From assembly GCA_020446425.1 (NCBI GenBank), contig JAGRES010000009.1, positions 1 through 64,000 of the forward strand: DNA of 64,000 nt, given 5' to 3'. A program made the position numbers and the translations under genes. Each line of letters opens with the position of its first letter. Position 1 is the stretch's first letter. Origin of the DNA: Sphingobium sp. (lineage in GTDB: Bacteria > Pseudomonadota > Alphaproteobacteria > Sphingomonadales > Sphingomonadaceae). Below are positions 22,656 through 31,631 of the stretch, in pieces. Under the pieces are notes generated by a model. It ran no database searches. It had not been told where the DNA came from and was given only the letters and a program-made list of their open reading frames with translations.

Positions 22656-23153
22656 ATGACACAATCGGCCGAAATGGTGGCGGACCAACTCAAGCAGGCC
22701 TTGCGCGGGTTCGCTCAAACGGTTGTCATCGTCAGTACGGTTGACAGCGCAGGCGAGCGCTATGCGATGGCAGCGACAGCGGTCGTGCCCGTCAGTATGG
22801 ATCCGCCCTCGATGCTCGTATGTATCAATCGTAATGCTTCGGCATATGGCGTATTTGCAAGTGGAGCGGATTTTTGCCTGAATATTTTGGGTGCGAACGC
22901 TCTCGACATTGCGCAGGGCTGTGCGATGTCCAGCGGGCCGGACCGGTTCAAGACGGGTGACTGGCGCATGCTGGATAACATACCGTATCTGGCCGAGGCG
23001 CAAGCCGCGATCCATTGCAGCCAGAGCAAAAGGGTATCGCATGGATCGCACGATATTATTTTCGGCGATGTGCTGTCGGTACAGCTGGCGGAAACCGTTG
23101 ATCCATTGCTATATCTGGAAGGGACGTATCGCCGGGTTGGCGATCAACTATAG
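22656..23153 (+). CDS. Flavin reductase-like FMN-binding protein
   Basis: This 165-residue protein belongs to the small flavin reductases that supply reduced FMN to monooxygenases. The N-terminal segment LRGFAQTVVIVSTVDSAGERYAMAATAVVPVSMDPPSMLVCINRN fold is characteristic: the AMAATAVVPVS strand and PPSMLVCINRNAS contact the flavin, and FCLNILGANA follows. GGAGG lies eight bases before the ATG. No monooxygenase partner is adjacent; the next gene, 12 bases downstream, is an AI-2E family permease. The physiological partner is unknown. Confidence 0.88.
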   Translation: MTQSAEMVADQLKQALRGFAQTVVIVSTVDSAGERYAMAATAVVPVSMDPPSMLVCINRNASAYGVFASGADFCLNILGANALDIAQGCAMSSGPDRFKTGDWRMLDNIPYLAEAQAAIHCSQSKRVSHGSHDIIFGDVLSVQLAETVDPLLYLEGTYRRVGDQL

Positions 23154-23165
23154 GATGGCCCGCAT

Positions 23166-24245
23166 ATGCTGCGACGTTTGGACGACAAGATATTCCATGC
23201 ACTGGTCGTAGCGGCAACTCTGGCTTTCATATGGCTGGTATGGAGCTTCTTCGACGCCATATTATGGGCGCTGGTCGCCGCAATCATGTTCGCACCAGTG
23301 CAAAAATGGCTGATCGCGGTCAGGCCCAATCGCCCCAACTCGGTTGCGGCGCTGACCTTGCTTCTGCTGGTCGCAATCGTCATCGTGCCGATGATCATAT
23401 TAGGCACGCTTTTGTTGCAGGAAGCGGCGTCGGTCTATGCCGGTATTCAATCGGGGCGGATTGATATCACTCATTATTTTGCGCAGGTCCAGCATGCGCT
23501 GCCCGATTGGGCCAGCGATTATCTGCGCCGCATGGGTATCACCAATATGGAATCCATCCGGTCCAGGGTTGGCTCCGGATTGGCGGCCAGCTTTGAAACG
23601 GTAATCGGGCAGGCGCTCACCATCGGTCAGCGCACCTTCTCCTTCTTCGTCACCCTCGGCGTGATGCTGTATCTGACGTTTTTCCTGTTGCGCGACGGCA
23701 CGTACCTGTCAGCTCTGGTGGTCGACGCCGTGCCCTTGCATGCCGACCACAGACGGGCCCTGTCGGAAAAGTTTATCTCGGTCGTGCGCGCCACGATCAA
23801 GGGCAATATGATCGTTGCCATCGTGCAGGGCGGGCTCGGTGGCCTTATTTTTTGGGGGCTGGGCATACAGGGGGCGCTGCTATGGGCGGTTTCCATGGCG
23901 TTCCTCTCGCTGATCCCGGCGGTGGGAACGGGGCTGGTCTGGGTGCCGGTGGCGATCTACCTGTTCGCAACAGGAGCGGTCGCAAAGGCCGCCATCCTGG
24001 TTTTCTGCGGGGTTTTCGTCATAGGCATGGTCGATAATGTGCTGCGCCCGATATTGGTGGGCCGCGATACCCGCATGCCCGATTACATCGTCCTGATATC
24101 GACGCTGGGCGGGCTGGGACTATTCGGCTTGTCCGGTTTTGTGATCGGCCCGGTGATCGCAGCCTTGTTCCTGGCGGTATGGGAGATATTCATTGCGATG
24201 CGCCGCCGCGGCGATTTGGATCACGAAAAGCGGGAAACAGCGTGA
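23166..24245 (+). CDS. AI-2E family (PerM-like) transporter
   Basis: Proteins of this family (PerM/UPF0118) are inner-membrane permeases; a few export AI-2 or act as sodium/proton antiporters, but most are uncharacterised. The 359-residue product has about eight hydrophobic helices, the central TIKGNMIVAIVQGGLGGLIFW segment and the family C-terminal hallmark VDNVLRPILVGRDTRMPDYIVLIS at about residues 288-311. It lies 12 bases after the flavin reductase, and its stop overlaps the GTG start of the cyclophilin gene, so the three may form an operon. The substrate cannot be told. Confidence 0.87.
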   Translation: MLRRLDDKIFHALVVAATLAFIWLVWSFFDAILWALVAAIMFAPVQKWLIAVRPNRPNSVAALTLLLLVAIVIVPMIILGTLLLQEAASVYAGIQSGRIDITHYFAQVQHALPDWASDYLRRMGITNMESIRSRVGSGLAASFETVIGQALTIGQRTFSFFVTLGVMLYLTFFLLRDGTYLSALVVDAVPLHADHRRALSEKFISVVRATIKGNMIVAIVQGGLGGLIFWGLGIQGALLWAVSMAFLSLIPAVGTGLVWVPVAIYLFATGAVAKAAILVFCGVFVIGMVDNVLRPILVGRDTRMPDYIVLISTLGGLGLFGLSGFVIGPVIAALFLAVWEIFIAMRRRGDLDHEKRETA

Positions 24246-24976
24246 CGTTCAGGAATATTCTTCTACCGGCTCTGGCTATCATGGGCGCGGCTTTGCCAGG
24301 GTCCGCTACGGCACAGGACAATGCGGCGGTTGCCATGGAGCAGGCCGAGGCGCCGAAACCGGCCACCGTGATCGTCACGATCCAGACCGCCCAGGGTGCA
24401 ATCGTCATCGAGGTCGAAAAGGAACGCGCGCCAATCACTGCAGGCAATTTCCTGCGCTATGTCGATGAAAAGCGCTTCGACAGTGCAGCTTTCTACCGCA
24501 GTTTCAGTATTGGCGAGGATTTTGGCCTGTTGCAGGGCGGTGTGCGTACAGTCGCCAAGCTGCTGCCGCCCATAGCGCATGAATCGACCAGCAAGACGGG
24601 TCTGTCGCACAAGACTGGTACGGTTTCGATGGCGCGCGCGGCGGAAGGGACGGCGCAGTCGGATTTCTTCATCGTCATCGGGGATATGTCGAGCCTGGAT
24701 GCCAAACCCGACCAGCCCGGCGATAATAGCGGTTTCGCCGCGTTCGGGCGTGTCGTGGAGGGCATGGATGTCGTGCGCACGCTCATGGCGGGTGAGATTT
24801 CGCCAACGCTGGGCGCGGACAATGGCATGCAGGGGCAAATGCTGGCCGCACCGGTGAAAATCGTCAGTGCGCGGCGCACGCCGGACTGGGAGCCGGCCCC
24901 ACAGCCCGAACCTGAGCCAGCGGTTGAGGACGATAGCTCCGAAGCCGATAGCGCCGACATGTCTGACAGCGAATAG
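24242..24976 (+). CDS. Periplasmic cyclophilin-type peptidyl-prolyl isomerase
   Basis: Cyclophilins speed up cis-trans isomerisation of prolyl bonds during folding. The 244-residue product starts at a GTG overlapping the previous stop (GTGA) and has a signal peptide (NILLPALAIMGAALPGSATAQ). The cyclophilin domain follows, with APITAGNFLRYVDEKRFD and the core GTVSMARAAEGTAQSDFFIVIGD. The last 35 residues are rich in Glu, Asp, Ser and Pro and look disordered. An in-frame ATG at 24179 would lie inside the transporter gene and spoil the signal peptide. Export to the periplasm is predicted. Confidence 0.9.
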   Translation: MTFRNILLPALAIMGAALPGSATAQDNAAVAMEQAEAPKPATVIVTIQTAQGAIVIEVEKERAPITAGNFLRYVDEKRFDSAAFYRSFSIGEDFGLLQGGVRTVAKLLPPIAHESTSKTGLSHKTGTVSMARAAEGTAQSDFFIVIGDMSSLDAKPDQPGDNSGFAAFGRVVEGMDVVRTLMAGEISPTLGADNGMQGQMLAAPVKIVSARRTPDWEPAPQPEPEPAVEDDSSEADSADMSDSE

Positions 24977-25144
24977 GCTCATTCATACGGTCATTTGGAC
25001 GTCCACGCCTTCTGTTAATCATCGGTTCAGCCCGCCAAAAGTTAATGGTGTTCATAGTCAGGCTTGACCCTGTTCTGCGATAGGACCAAGCTTTCGTTAT
25101 TCCGCCTTAGCGCGGCCTCTATTTGCTTGTCGGAGCACCCCATA

Positions 25145-27838
25145 ATGACCTTTTCCCATACACTTGTTTCGCGCTCATTGAGCGCATGTGCGCCTGTTGC
25201 ACTGGCGCTGGCCAGCCTTTCTCCATCTGTAGCGATAGCGCAGGATGGCAATGGCCCTGCGCCTGCCGTAGCAACGCAGCTGCCGCGCACCGCCGTGCCC
25301 AGCCATTATCGCATCAAGGTGGTGCCCGATGCGGCCAACCTGACATTCACGGGTGAGGCATCAATTGATGTCGATGTGAAAGAGGCGACGGACAGCCTTA
25401 CCCTCAACGCCGCCGATCTGGATATTACATCGGCTACAATAGCGATGGGCAGGAAGAGAGCGATTAAAGGGACCGTCGCACTCGACAAGGATGCCCAGAC
25501 CGCGACGATTACATTCGGCAAGGCACTGAAACCCGGCAAATATAGCCTGTCATTCGTCTATTCCGGTGTCATCAGCCAGCAGGCGAATGGCTTGTTCGCG
25601 CTCGATTATACCGATAGCGCGGGCGCGGCGAAGCGTGCGCTTTTCACGCAGTTCGAAGCGCCTGATGCGCGCCGCTTCGTGCCGAGCTGGGACGAGCCCA
25701 GCTACAAGGCGACGTTCGACCTGTCCGTCGTCGTTCCTGCCGGACAGATGGCTGTCAGCAATATGCCTGTCGCCTCTATGAAAAGAGCGGAGAAGGACGG
25801 GGCAAATCTCGTCACCTTCGAAACCAGCCCGAAAATGTCGTCCTATCTGCTGTTTCTGGGCATGGGTGAGCTGGAGCGCATGACGGCGAAATCGGGCGAT
25901 ACCGAAGTCGGCGTCGTCACCGGCAAAGGTAATGTGCAGAAGGCGCAGCTCGCGCTCGATGCCTCGGTCGAAATCCTGCCATGGTTCGAGGAATATTTCG
26001 GCGTTCCCTATCCGCTGCCCAAGCTCGATAACGTTGCGGGTCCGGGGCAGAGCCAGTTCTTCTCCGCCATGGAGAATTGGGGCGCGATCTTCACCTTTGA
26101 GCGTACGTTGCTGGTCGATCCCAAATCAACCTCCGAAGGCATGAAACGTCGCGTATATGAGGTCGCTGCGCATGAAATTGCGCACCAGTGGTTCGGCAAT
26201 CTCGTGACGATGAGCTGGTGGGACGATCTCTGGCTCAACGAAGGCTTTGCCAGCTGGATGGCGACCAAGGTCACGGATGTCATGAAGCCCGAGTGGGAAA
26301 TGCTGCTCACCCGCGTCGACGGGCGCGAGCGTGCCATGAGTCTGGACGCCTATAAGACGACCCACCCGGTCGTGCAGGAAATCAAGACAGTCGAGGCGGT
26401 CAATCAGGCGTTTGACGCGATCACCTATAACAAGGGCGAAGCCGTCATCACCATGTTCGAGAGCTTCTCGGGCGATGATGCGTGGCGGGAAGGCATTCGC
26501 GCCTATATGAAGAAGCACGCCTATGGCAATACGGTTACCAGCGACCTGTGGTCGGCTGTCGAGGCTGCGGGTGCAGCCGGGCTTTCCGAAATTGCGCATG
26601 ATTTCACCACGCAGCCGGGCATCCCGCTGGTCACGGTCGGTGCGGCGCAATGTGCCAATGGTATGACCACGCTCAGCCTGTCTCAGGGTGAATTCAGCCG
26701 GGACATGAAAGAAGCCAAGGACGAAGCGCCGCTCAAATGGCATGTGCCGATCAAGGCGCAGGTCACAGGTCATGAAGCCAAAAACATGATCCTGGAGGGG
26801 ACGGGCACGCTCCAGCTGCCCGGCTGCGGTTCCTATGTCGTCAACCTGGGGCAGGCGGGCTATTACCGTTCGCTCTATCCTGCCGCCAATGTCACAGCGC
26901 TGGCCAAGGACTTCACCAAACTGGCGTCCATCGACCAGAGCGGCTTGCTGGCCGATAACTGGCAGCTAGGGCTGGGCGGATATCAGCCGATGGCGCAGGC
27001 GCTCGACCTGCTCGATGCTGTGCCGCAGGATGCCAGCGATGTCATACTGGCCGCGGTGCCGGATTATCTGGAGGCGACCTATGGCACGTTTGAGGGCGAT
27101 GAAGCCAATCAGAAGCGCCTTCTTGCCTATACATCCAAAAAGCTGACGCCTGTGCTTGGGCGCATCGGTTATGATGCGCAGGAAGGCGAGGGGGCGCAGG
27201 TGCCGCTGCTGCGCCAGTCTCTGGTGTCCGCACTGGGCCGCATGGGTGACCCAGCCGTCGTGGCCGAAGCGCGCCGCCGGTTCGATGCGCTTTCCGCCAA
27301 TCCGGAGGCGCTTGATGGCCCGCTCAAATTTGTGTGGCTCGGCATCGTTGCCCAAAATGCCGATCAGGCGACGTGGGACATGCTGCGTTCGATGGCGAAT
27401 TCCAGCACGATTGCGGTGGAAAAGGCACAGCTATTCTCGCTGCTCGGCCGCGCCAAGGACGAGAAATTGTCCGCTCAGGCACTGGATCTGGCCCTGACCG
27501 ATGAACCGGGCAAGACGACCAGCGCAGCCATCGTTGCGTCGGTTGCTGTCGATCATGATATGCAGGCAGTCGATTTTGTGCTGGCCAATCGCGAAAAATA
27601 TGAGGCGCTGATTGATGTGTCCGCCCGCACGCAGGCGATGTCGCGGCTTGGCGGCGGGTCAGCCGATCTTGCCATGGCGGACAAGCTCAATGCCTATGCC
27701 GATCAATATCTTACGCCGGAATCGCGCAAAGTAACCGATCGTTCGATCGCCGCGATCAAGGCGCGGGCGGCCACGCGGGCGCGCGTAAAGCCCGAGATCG
27801 TGTCATGGCTGGACAAGAAAACGTCGAGAAAAAGGTGA
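25145..27838 (+). CDS. Secreted M1-family aminopeptidase
   Basis: M1 enzymes are zinc metallopeptidases that remove N-terminal residues. The 897-residue product has a signal peptide (residues 1-33, ending in SVAIAQ), the N-terminal beta domain, the exopeptidase segment FSAMENWGAI (SAMEN in place of GAMEN) and the zinc site HEIAHQW at 343-349 with Glu366 as third ligand (HEXXH-X18-E). An ERAP1-like helical C-terminal half completes the typical length. I start it at 25145, with GGAG nine bases upstream. It is periplasmic or secreted, likely for peptide use. The 168 bases upstream hold no other gene that I can see. Confidence 0.95.
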   Translation: MTFSHTLVSRSLSACAPVALALASLSPSVAIAQDGNGPAPAVATQLPRTAVPSHYRIKVVPDAANLTFTGEASIDVDVKEATDSLTLNAADLDITSATIAMGRKRAIKGTVALDKDAQTATITFGKALKPGKYSLSFVYSGVISQQANGLFALDYTDSAGAAKRALFTQFEAPDARRFVPSWDEPSYKATFDLSVVVPAGQMAVSNMPVASMKRAEKDGANLVTFETSPKMSSYLLFLGMGELERMTAKSGDTEVGVVTGKGNVQKAQLALDASVEILPWFEEYFGVPYPLPKLDNVAGPGQSQFFSAMENWGAIFTFERTLLVDPKSTSEGMKRRVYEVAAHEIAHQWFGNLVTMSWWDDLWLNEGFASWMATKVTDVMKPEWEMLLTRVDGRERAMSLDAYKTTHPVVQEIKTVEAVNQAFDAITYNKGEAVITMFESFSGDDAWREGIRAYMKKHAYGNTVTSDLWSAVEAAGAAGLSEIAHDFTTQPGIPLVTVGAAQCANGMTTLSLSQGEFSRDMKEAKDEAPLKWHVPIKAQVTGHEAKNMILEGTGTLQLPGCGSYVVNLGQAGYYRSLYPAANVTALAKDFTKLASIDQSGLLADNWQLGLGGYQPMAQALDLLDAVPQDASDVILAAVPDYLEATYGTFEGDEANQKRLLAYTSKKLTPVLGRIGYDAQEGEGAQVPLLRQSLVSALGRMGDPAVVAEARRRFDALSANPEALDGPLKFVWLGIVAQNADQATWDMLRSMANSSTIAVEKAQLFSLLGRAKDEKLSAQALDLALTDEPGKTTSAAIVASVAVDHDMQAVDFVLANREKYEALIDVSARTQAMSRLGGGSADLAMADKLNAYADQYLTPESRKVTDRSIAAIKARAATRARVKPEIVSWLDKKTSRKR

Positions 27839-27871
27839 GACATTCGCGCAATTGCTGCTAATGCGCGCGTC

Positions 27872-28705
27872 ATGAAGCTGACGCCACGTTTCATCGAAAA
27901 GCCATGGGGGCGGGTGCATTTGCCGCCCCCTTTCGATTCCGTTGTCACAGGCTGCGAGAACAGCGATAATGCCATTGGTGAGATCTGGCTCGAACCCGAT
28001 GACGGGCGTGACCTGCCGGTGTTGGTCAAATATCTGTTCACCAGCGAAAAGCTGTCGGTGCAGGTGCATCCCAATGATGCGCAAGCGCAAGCGCAGGGGT
28101 GGAAGAGCGGCAAGAACGAGTGCTGGTACATCACCGACGTGGAACCCGGCGCGATGCTGGGGCTGGGGCTGTGCAAGTCGCTGACGCAAGCGGAACTCAG
28201 GGATGCAGCGCTCAACGGGTCGATAGAAGACCTGCTCGATTGGCGGCCATTGCACAAGGGCCAGTTTTTTGTCGTTCCGGCGGGGACGATCCACGCAATG
28301 AGCGCGGGAATTTCCCTGATCGAGTTTCAGCAGAATATCGACCTGACCTATCGGCTCTATGACTATGGCCGTCCGCGTGAACTGCATCTCGACGATGCAG
28401 TGTCTGTGGCCGATGCAGGGCCGTATCCTGATGCCTATATCAGGACGATCGACAGCGATGCTTTGCAAGCCCAGCTTTTGGCGCATTTCCCACAATTTGA
28501 CGTATATTATGCCCGCGATATTGCGCCGCTTGTGTCGTCTCACGCAAACCAGGCTTGCTGGATCGTGCCGTTGGCGGGTGACGTGGCAGGCGGCGGAGAC
28601 CGGACCGGAAGCGGGGACTGCCTGTACCTCGCGCCCGGACAGGTTTTGGACGGCGCATCGGCCGACAGCTATGGTTTGGTTGGGTTCGCCACTTCGACGT
28701 CCTGA
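27872..28705 (+). CDS. Class I mannose-6-phosphate isomerase
   Basis: This zinc enzyme interconverts fructose-6-phosphate and mannose-6-phosphate, feeding GDP-mannose and GDP-fucose synthesis. The 277-residue product is the short cupin form: EKPWGRVHLP at the N-terminus, metal ligands in VQVHPND and KNECWYI (about residues 66-90), and the third His in PAGTIHAMS. It is about 110 residues shorter than E. coli ManA and lacks the helical insert, as usual for this bacterial group. It follows the aminopeptidase by 33 bases. Related sugar-phosphate isomerase activity cannot be excluded. Confidence 0.88.
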   Translation: MKLTPRFIEKPWGRVHLPPPFDSVVTGCENSDNAIGEIWLEPDDGRDLPVLVKYLFTSEKLSVQVHPNDAQAQAQGWKSGKNECWYITDVEPGAMLGLGLCKSLTQAELRDAALNGSIEDLLDWRPLHKGQFFVVPAGTIHAMSAGISLIEFQQNIDLTYRLYDYGRPRELHLDDAVSVADAGPYPDAYIRTIDSDALQAQLLAHFPQFDVYYARDIAPLVSSHANQACWIVPLAGDVAGGGDRTGSGDCLYLAPGQVLDGASADSYGLVGFATSTS

Positions 28706-28811
28706 GCCAGACACGCTTATTGCACATTGGCTGAAACCATGGCTGGTTTGCCTATAGCGGCCAAGCTTGCCATACATGGCGGATGATTGCGACACAGCAG
28801 GGGAGAAGAGG

Positions 28812-29918
28812 GTGAAAGCCTCCGCATCTATCCGCCGCCATAGATTATTCCACAGTATCATCGTTCTGCTGGCCATCATTATGGGCGTACAATCCGCTCA
28901 GGCTGCGCAAGGTGACACCCAGGAAGAGATGGTCATCGCCACGCGCGAAGCGCCGCCGTTTGTTATGCGCGACGATGCCGGACGCTGGCATGGGTTGGCG
29001 ATTTCTCTTTGGGACGCCGTGGCGAAAGAACAGGAACGGCCATACCGTCTGGTTGAGGCCGATCTGCCGGATATGATCGAAGGCGTGCGGGACGGGCGCT
29101 ATGACGCCAGCGTTGGCGCGCTGACCATAACGCCGATGCGTGAGGAAGAGATTGATTTTACGCACCCCTATTACACCACCGGTTTCGGCATCGCCGTCCA
29201 CAAGGTGCCGCCCACATGGCTCTCGCTATTTCGCAATTTCTTCAGCTGGAGCTTCCTGCAGGCGATCTTGCTGCTGGCGGCTATATTGACCTGTGTCGGT
29301 CTGTTGTTCTGGCTGGCCGAGCGCAAGCATAATCACGAGCAATTTGGCGGCGGTAGGGCCAAGGGCATATTTTCGGGATTCTGGTTTTCGGCGGTGACGA
29401 TGACGACGGTCGGCTATGGCGACAAGGCGCCGGTCACTCCTGCGGGCAAGCTGGTGGCGCTGGTGTGGATGTTCGCGGCCATCATCATCATCTCGACTTT
29501 CACGGGCATGATCGCCTCGTCATTGACGACGGACCGGATCAGCGGTGCGGTGGCCAGCCCGACAGACCTGCCTTCCGTCGTGGTCGGTTCGATCAAGGGC
29601 TCGTCCAGCGACGACTGGCTGAGCGAGGAGGGGGTGCGGTTCCGCCATTTCGACACCGTCGAAAGCGGACTGGCCGCGCTGCGGGATGAGAAGATCGGTG
29701 CTTTCGTCTACGACAAACCCATCCTGCAATATATGCTACATCATGAATATGGTGACGCGCTGCGCCTTGTACCCGGATCCTTCGGGCGGCAGGATTACGG
29801 TATTGCACTGCCCGCGCAAAGCCCGCTGCGTGAAGAAATGAACCTCTCACTGCTCAAATATATTGAAGGGGCAGACTGGCAACGCCAGTTGGATTCGACG
29901 CTGGGTGTGGCGCAATAA
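28812..29918 (+). CDS. GluR0-like ligand-gated ion channel
   Basis: The 368-residue product combines a periplasmic amino-acid-binding fold with a potassium-channel pore, the layout of the prokaryotic glutamate receptor GluR0. In order: signal peptide (1-32); S1 half of the binding domain (about 39-131) with the ligand carboxylate Arg110 in ITPMREEEIDFTHPYY; helix M1 (147-169); pore loop with filter TVGYGD (199-204); helix M2 (213-238); S2 half (245-355) with GSIKGSS and the acidic contact in VYDKPIL. The GTG at 28812 is chosen because GGGGAG lies six bases upstream and it gives a proper signal peptide; upstream starts at 28767 or 28776 are possible. The natural ligand is unknown. Confidence 0.92.
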   Translation: MKASASIRRHRLFHSIIVLLAIIMGVQSAQAAQGDTQEEMVIATREAPPFVMRDDAGRWHGLAISLWDAVAKEQERPYRLVEADLPDMIEGVRDGRYDASVGALTITPMREEEIDFTHPYYTTGFGIAVHKVPPTWLSLFRNFFSWSFLQAILLLAAILTCVGLLFWLAERKHNHEQFGGGRAKGIFSGFWFSAVTMTTVGYGDKAPVTPAGKLVALVWMFAAIIIISTFTGMIASSLTTDRISGAVASPTDLPSVVVGSIKGSSSDDWLSEEGVRFRHFDTVESGLAALRDEKIGAFVYDKPILQYMLHHEYGDALRLVPGSFGRQDYGIALPAQSPLREEMNLSLLKYIEGADWQRQLDSTLGVAQ

Positions 29919-29940
29919 TCATATTGAAAAGCGCGGAATG

Positions 29941-29969
29941 AAAAAGGGCGGCTCCCGCAGGAACCGCCC
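29941..29969 (-). terminator. Rho-independent terminator after rplL
   Basis: On the minus strand GGGCGGTTCC and GGAGCCGCCC pair around a TGCG loop with one wobble and are followed by TTTTT. It lies 28 bases after the rplL stop and faces the convergent GluR0-like gene, so it may also protect that gene from read-through. Confidence 0.85.
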
Positions 29970-29996
29970 CCTTCAATCGGAATGAACCGAAAAAGC

Positions 29997-30380
29997 TTAC
30001 TTCAGCTCGACGGTGCCGCCAGCTTCTTCGATCTTCTTCTTGATCTCTTCGGCTTCAGCCTTGGCAACGCCTTCCTTGACGGCCTTCGGCGCGCCTTCGA
30101 CCAGAGCCTTGGCTTCGGTCAGACCCAGACCGGTGATCGCGCGGACTTCCTTGATCACGTTGATCTTCTTGCCGCCGTCGCCGGTCAGGATGACGTCGAA
30201 TTCGTCCTTGGCTTCAGCAGCCGGAGCGTCGCCACCGGCGCCGCCAGCAGCCGGGCCAGCAACCGCAACTGCAGCAGCAGCGGAAACGCCCCATTTTTCT
30301 TCCAGAGCCTTGCTGAGTTCAGCAGCTTCGAGAACAGTGAGAGCCGACAGCTGGTCGACCAGAGCTTCTATATCAGCCAT
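29997..30380 (-). CDS. rplL: 50S ribosomal protein L7/L12
   Basis: L7/L12 forms the flexible stalk that recruits translation GTPases. The 127-residue product has the N-terminal dimerisation domain ([28 protein letters not shown] as two helices), an Ala/Gly-rich hinge at about residues 36-55 and the C-terminal domain [28 protein letters not shown]. It follows rplJ by 72 bases and ends at a strong terminator, so rpoB is not in the same transcript here. Confidence 0.98.
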   Translation of the reverse strand: MADIEALVDQLSALTVLEAAELSKALEEKWGVSAAAAVAVAGPAAGGAGGDAPAAEAKDEFDVILTGDGGKKINVIKEVRAITGLGLTEAKALVEGAPKAVKEGVAKAEAEEIKKKIEEAGGTVELK

Positions 30381-30452
30381 TTTAACCTATCTACCTTTCT
30401 GAGCGGGGCGTGCGCCCCTGAAACAAGAGTGAAAACAAAATAGTGGTGCGCG

Positions 30453-30968
30453 TTATGCGGCTTCCTTGGTCGCATATGCGTTGAAGACCCGCGCAAGCTG
30501 CGCTGCCGGTGCCTGGGTGACGGTTGCGAGCTTGGTCGCCGGTGCCTGAAGCAGGCCGACGATCTTGCCGCGCAGTTCATCCAGAGACGGCATCGATGCC
30601 AGCGCTTTCACGCCTTCTGCATCGAGCAGCGTGGTGCCCATCGCGCCGCCAACGATTTCAAGTTTCTCGTTGGCTTTCGCGAAGTCGATTGCAACCTTAG
30701 CGGCGGCAACCGGATCGGCGGAAGTGGCGAGAGCTACGGGACCGGTCAGCATATCGCCGATGGCCTCATAGTCCGTGTCCTTCAGCGCGATCTTGGCGAG
30801 GCGGTTCTTCGTAACCTTGTAGGCGGCGCCGGCGTCACGCATCTTCTGGCGCAGGTCCGTGGACTGAGCCACGCTCAGACCGAGGTTGCGTGTCACCACG
30901 ACCACCCCGACTTCGCCAAGAGTTGCATTAAGCGCGGATACTGCCTCAGCTTTCTGGGTACGATCCAT
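30453..30968 (-). CDS. rplJ: 50S ribosomal protein L10
   Basis: L10 anchors L7/L12 dimers to the ribosome and in other bacteria represses its own operon by binding the leader RNA. The 171-residue product begins [17 protein letters not shown] and has the family segments [35 protein letters not shown] and [11 protein letters not shown], with a C-terminal L12-binding helix. I use the ATG at 30968, with GGAG six bases upstream; an ATG four codons earlier overlaps that site. rplK and rplA do not lie upstream. Confidence 0.98.
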   Translation of the reverse strand: MDRTQKAEAVSALNATLGEVGVVVVTRNLGLSVAQSTDLRQKMRDAGAAYKVTKNRLAKIALKDTDYEAIGDMLTGPVALATSADPVAAAKVAIDFAKANEKLEIVGGAMGTTLLDAEGVKALASMPSLDELRGKIVGLLQAPATKLATVTQAPAAQLARVFNAYATKEAA

Positions 30969-31040
30969 GCCATTCTCCAATCATCGCTTCGCCGGACCAT
31001 CCGGCGAAACATCACAAAGGTCATGCAAAAGCATGGCCTC
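30969..31040 (-). promoter_or_regulatory. Structured leader of rplJL, possible L10 autoregulation site
   Basis: Two hairpins lie just before rplJ: a perfect nine-base stem TTCGCCGGA/TCCGGCGAA with a three-base loop (30988-31008) and an eight-base stem with a TTTT loop and one wobble (31019-31038). L10 leaders in other bacteria have comparable structure close to the ribosome site. I infer a regulatory leader; I did not match it to a covariance model. The bases from 31041 to about 31380 show no gene I can support. Confidence 0.5.
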
Positions 31041-31379
31041 AAAGTCCGATGGGGTAAGGATCGCTCCCTCACTCTGTTCCCTGGATAGGGTGGAGGGAAT
31101 CCGGTGACAGCATGACAGCGCATGCGGGCCGGATATGAAACTTTGTCCCCGTCTAGGCTGGAAATTAAGAAGGCCATATTGCCTTCACCAACTGTCTCGG
31201 ACGGCGCAAATCCGGCCTGAACCGGAAATGCAGACGCGCGTCTATAAGGGAAGCGGGCAGATGTCCAGCTTTTTCGTCATATCCTTGTTGCGGTGACGCG
31301 ATAGGCGATTCAGCGAGCGCTGCGTTTCGATGCTATTTTCGATGAGGCGCAAAAGTAACCTTAACGGTTTGTTTCAATA

Positions 31380-31500
31380 CGGAACAGTATTTTGCGGTGC
31401 ATCATTACATATGACTGTAAGTATGAGTTATATTATATTGAAAAATAACAATTTAATTGAAAATTAGTAGAGATTTCAAAAAAATTTGCGTTAACCATTC
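31380..31500. other. AT-rich intergenic segment before the PEP-CTERM gene
   Basis: This stretch is far richer in A and T than the rest of the window and holds no credible gene. It contains TTAA-N7-TTAG at 31453-31467, one base from the CtrA box TTAA-N7-TTAA, and TTAACCAT at 31491-31498. A TATATAA element follows at 31528-31534. It is probably the regulatory region of the downstream exported protein; the CtrA link is only suggestive. Confidence 0.4.
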
Positions 31501-31631
31501 CTCTGGCTTTTGGCGTTTCGTCGATGCTATATAACCGGTCACCGAAAGAGGGTAAGAAGATGTTGTCGTGGTTGGGCGGCTGCATTTCTCGGCTTTCAGA
31601 GATTTGTGTTATTTGAAAGATGGAGATTCAC

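Noticed and set aside
30893..31177. 94-codon minus-strand frame across the rplJ start and leader
   Set aside because: It overlaps rplJ in another frame, and its middle is the paired leader RNA; there is no ribosome site.
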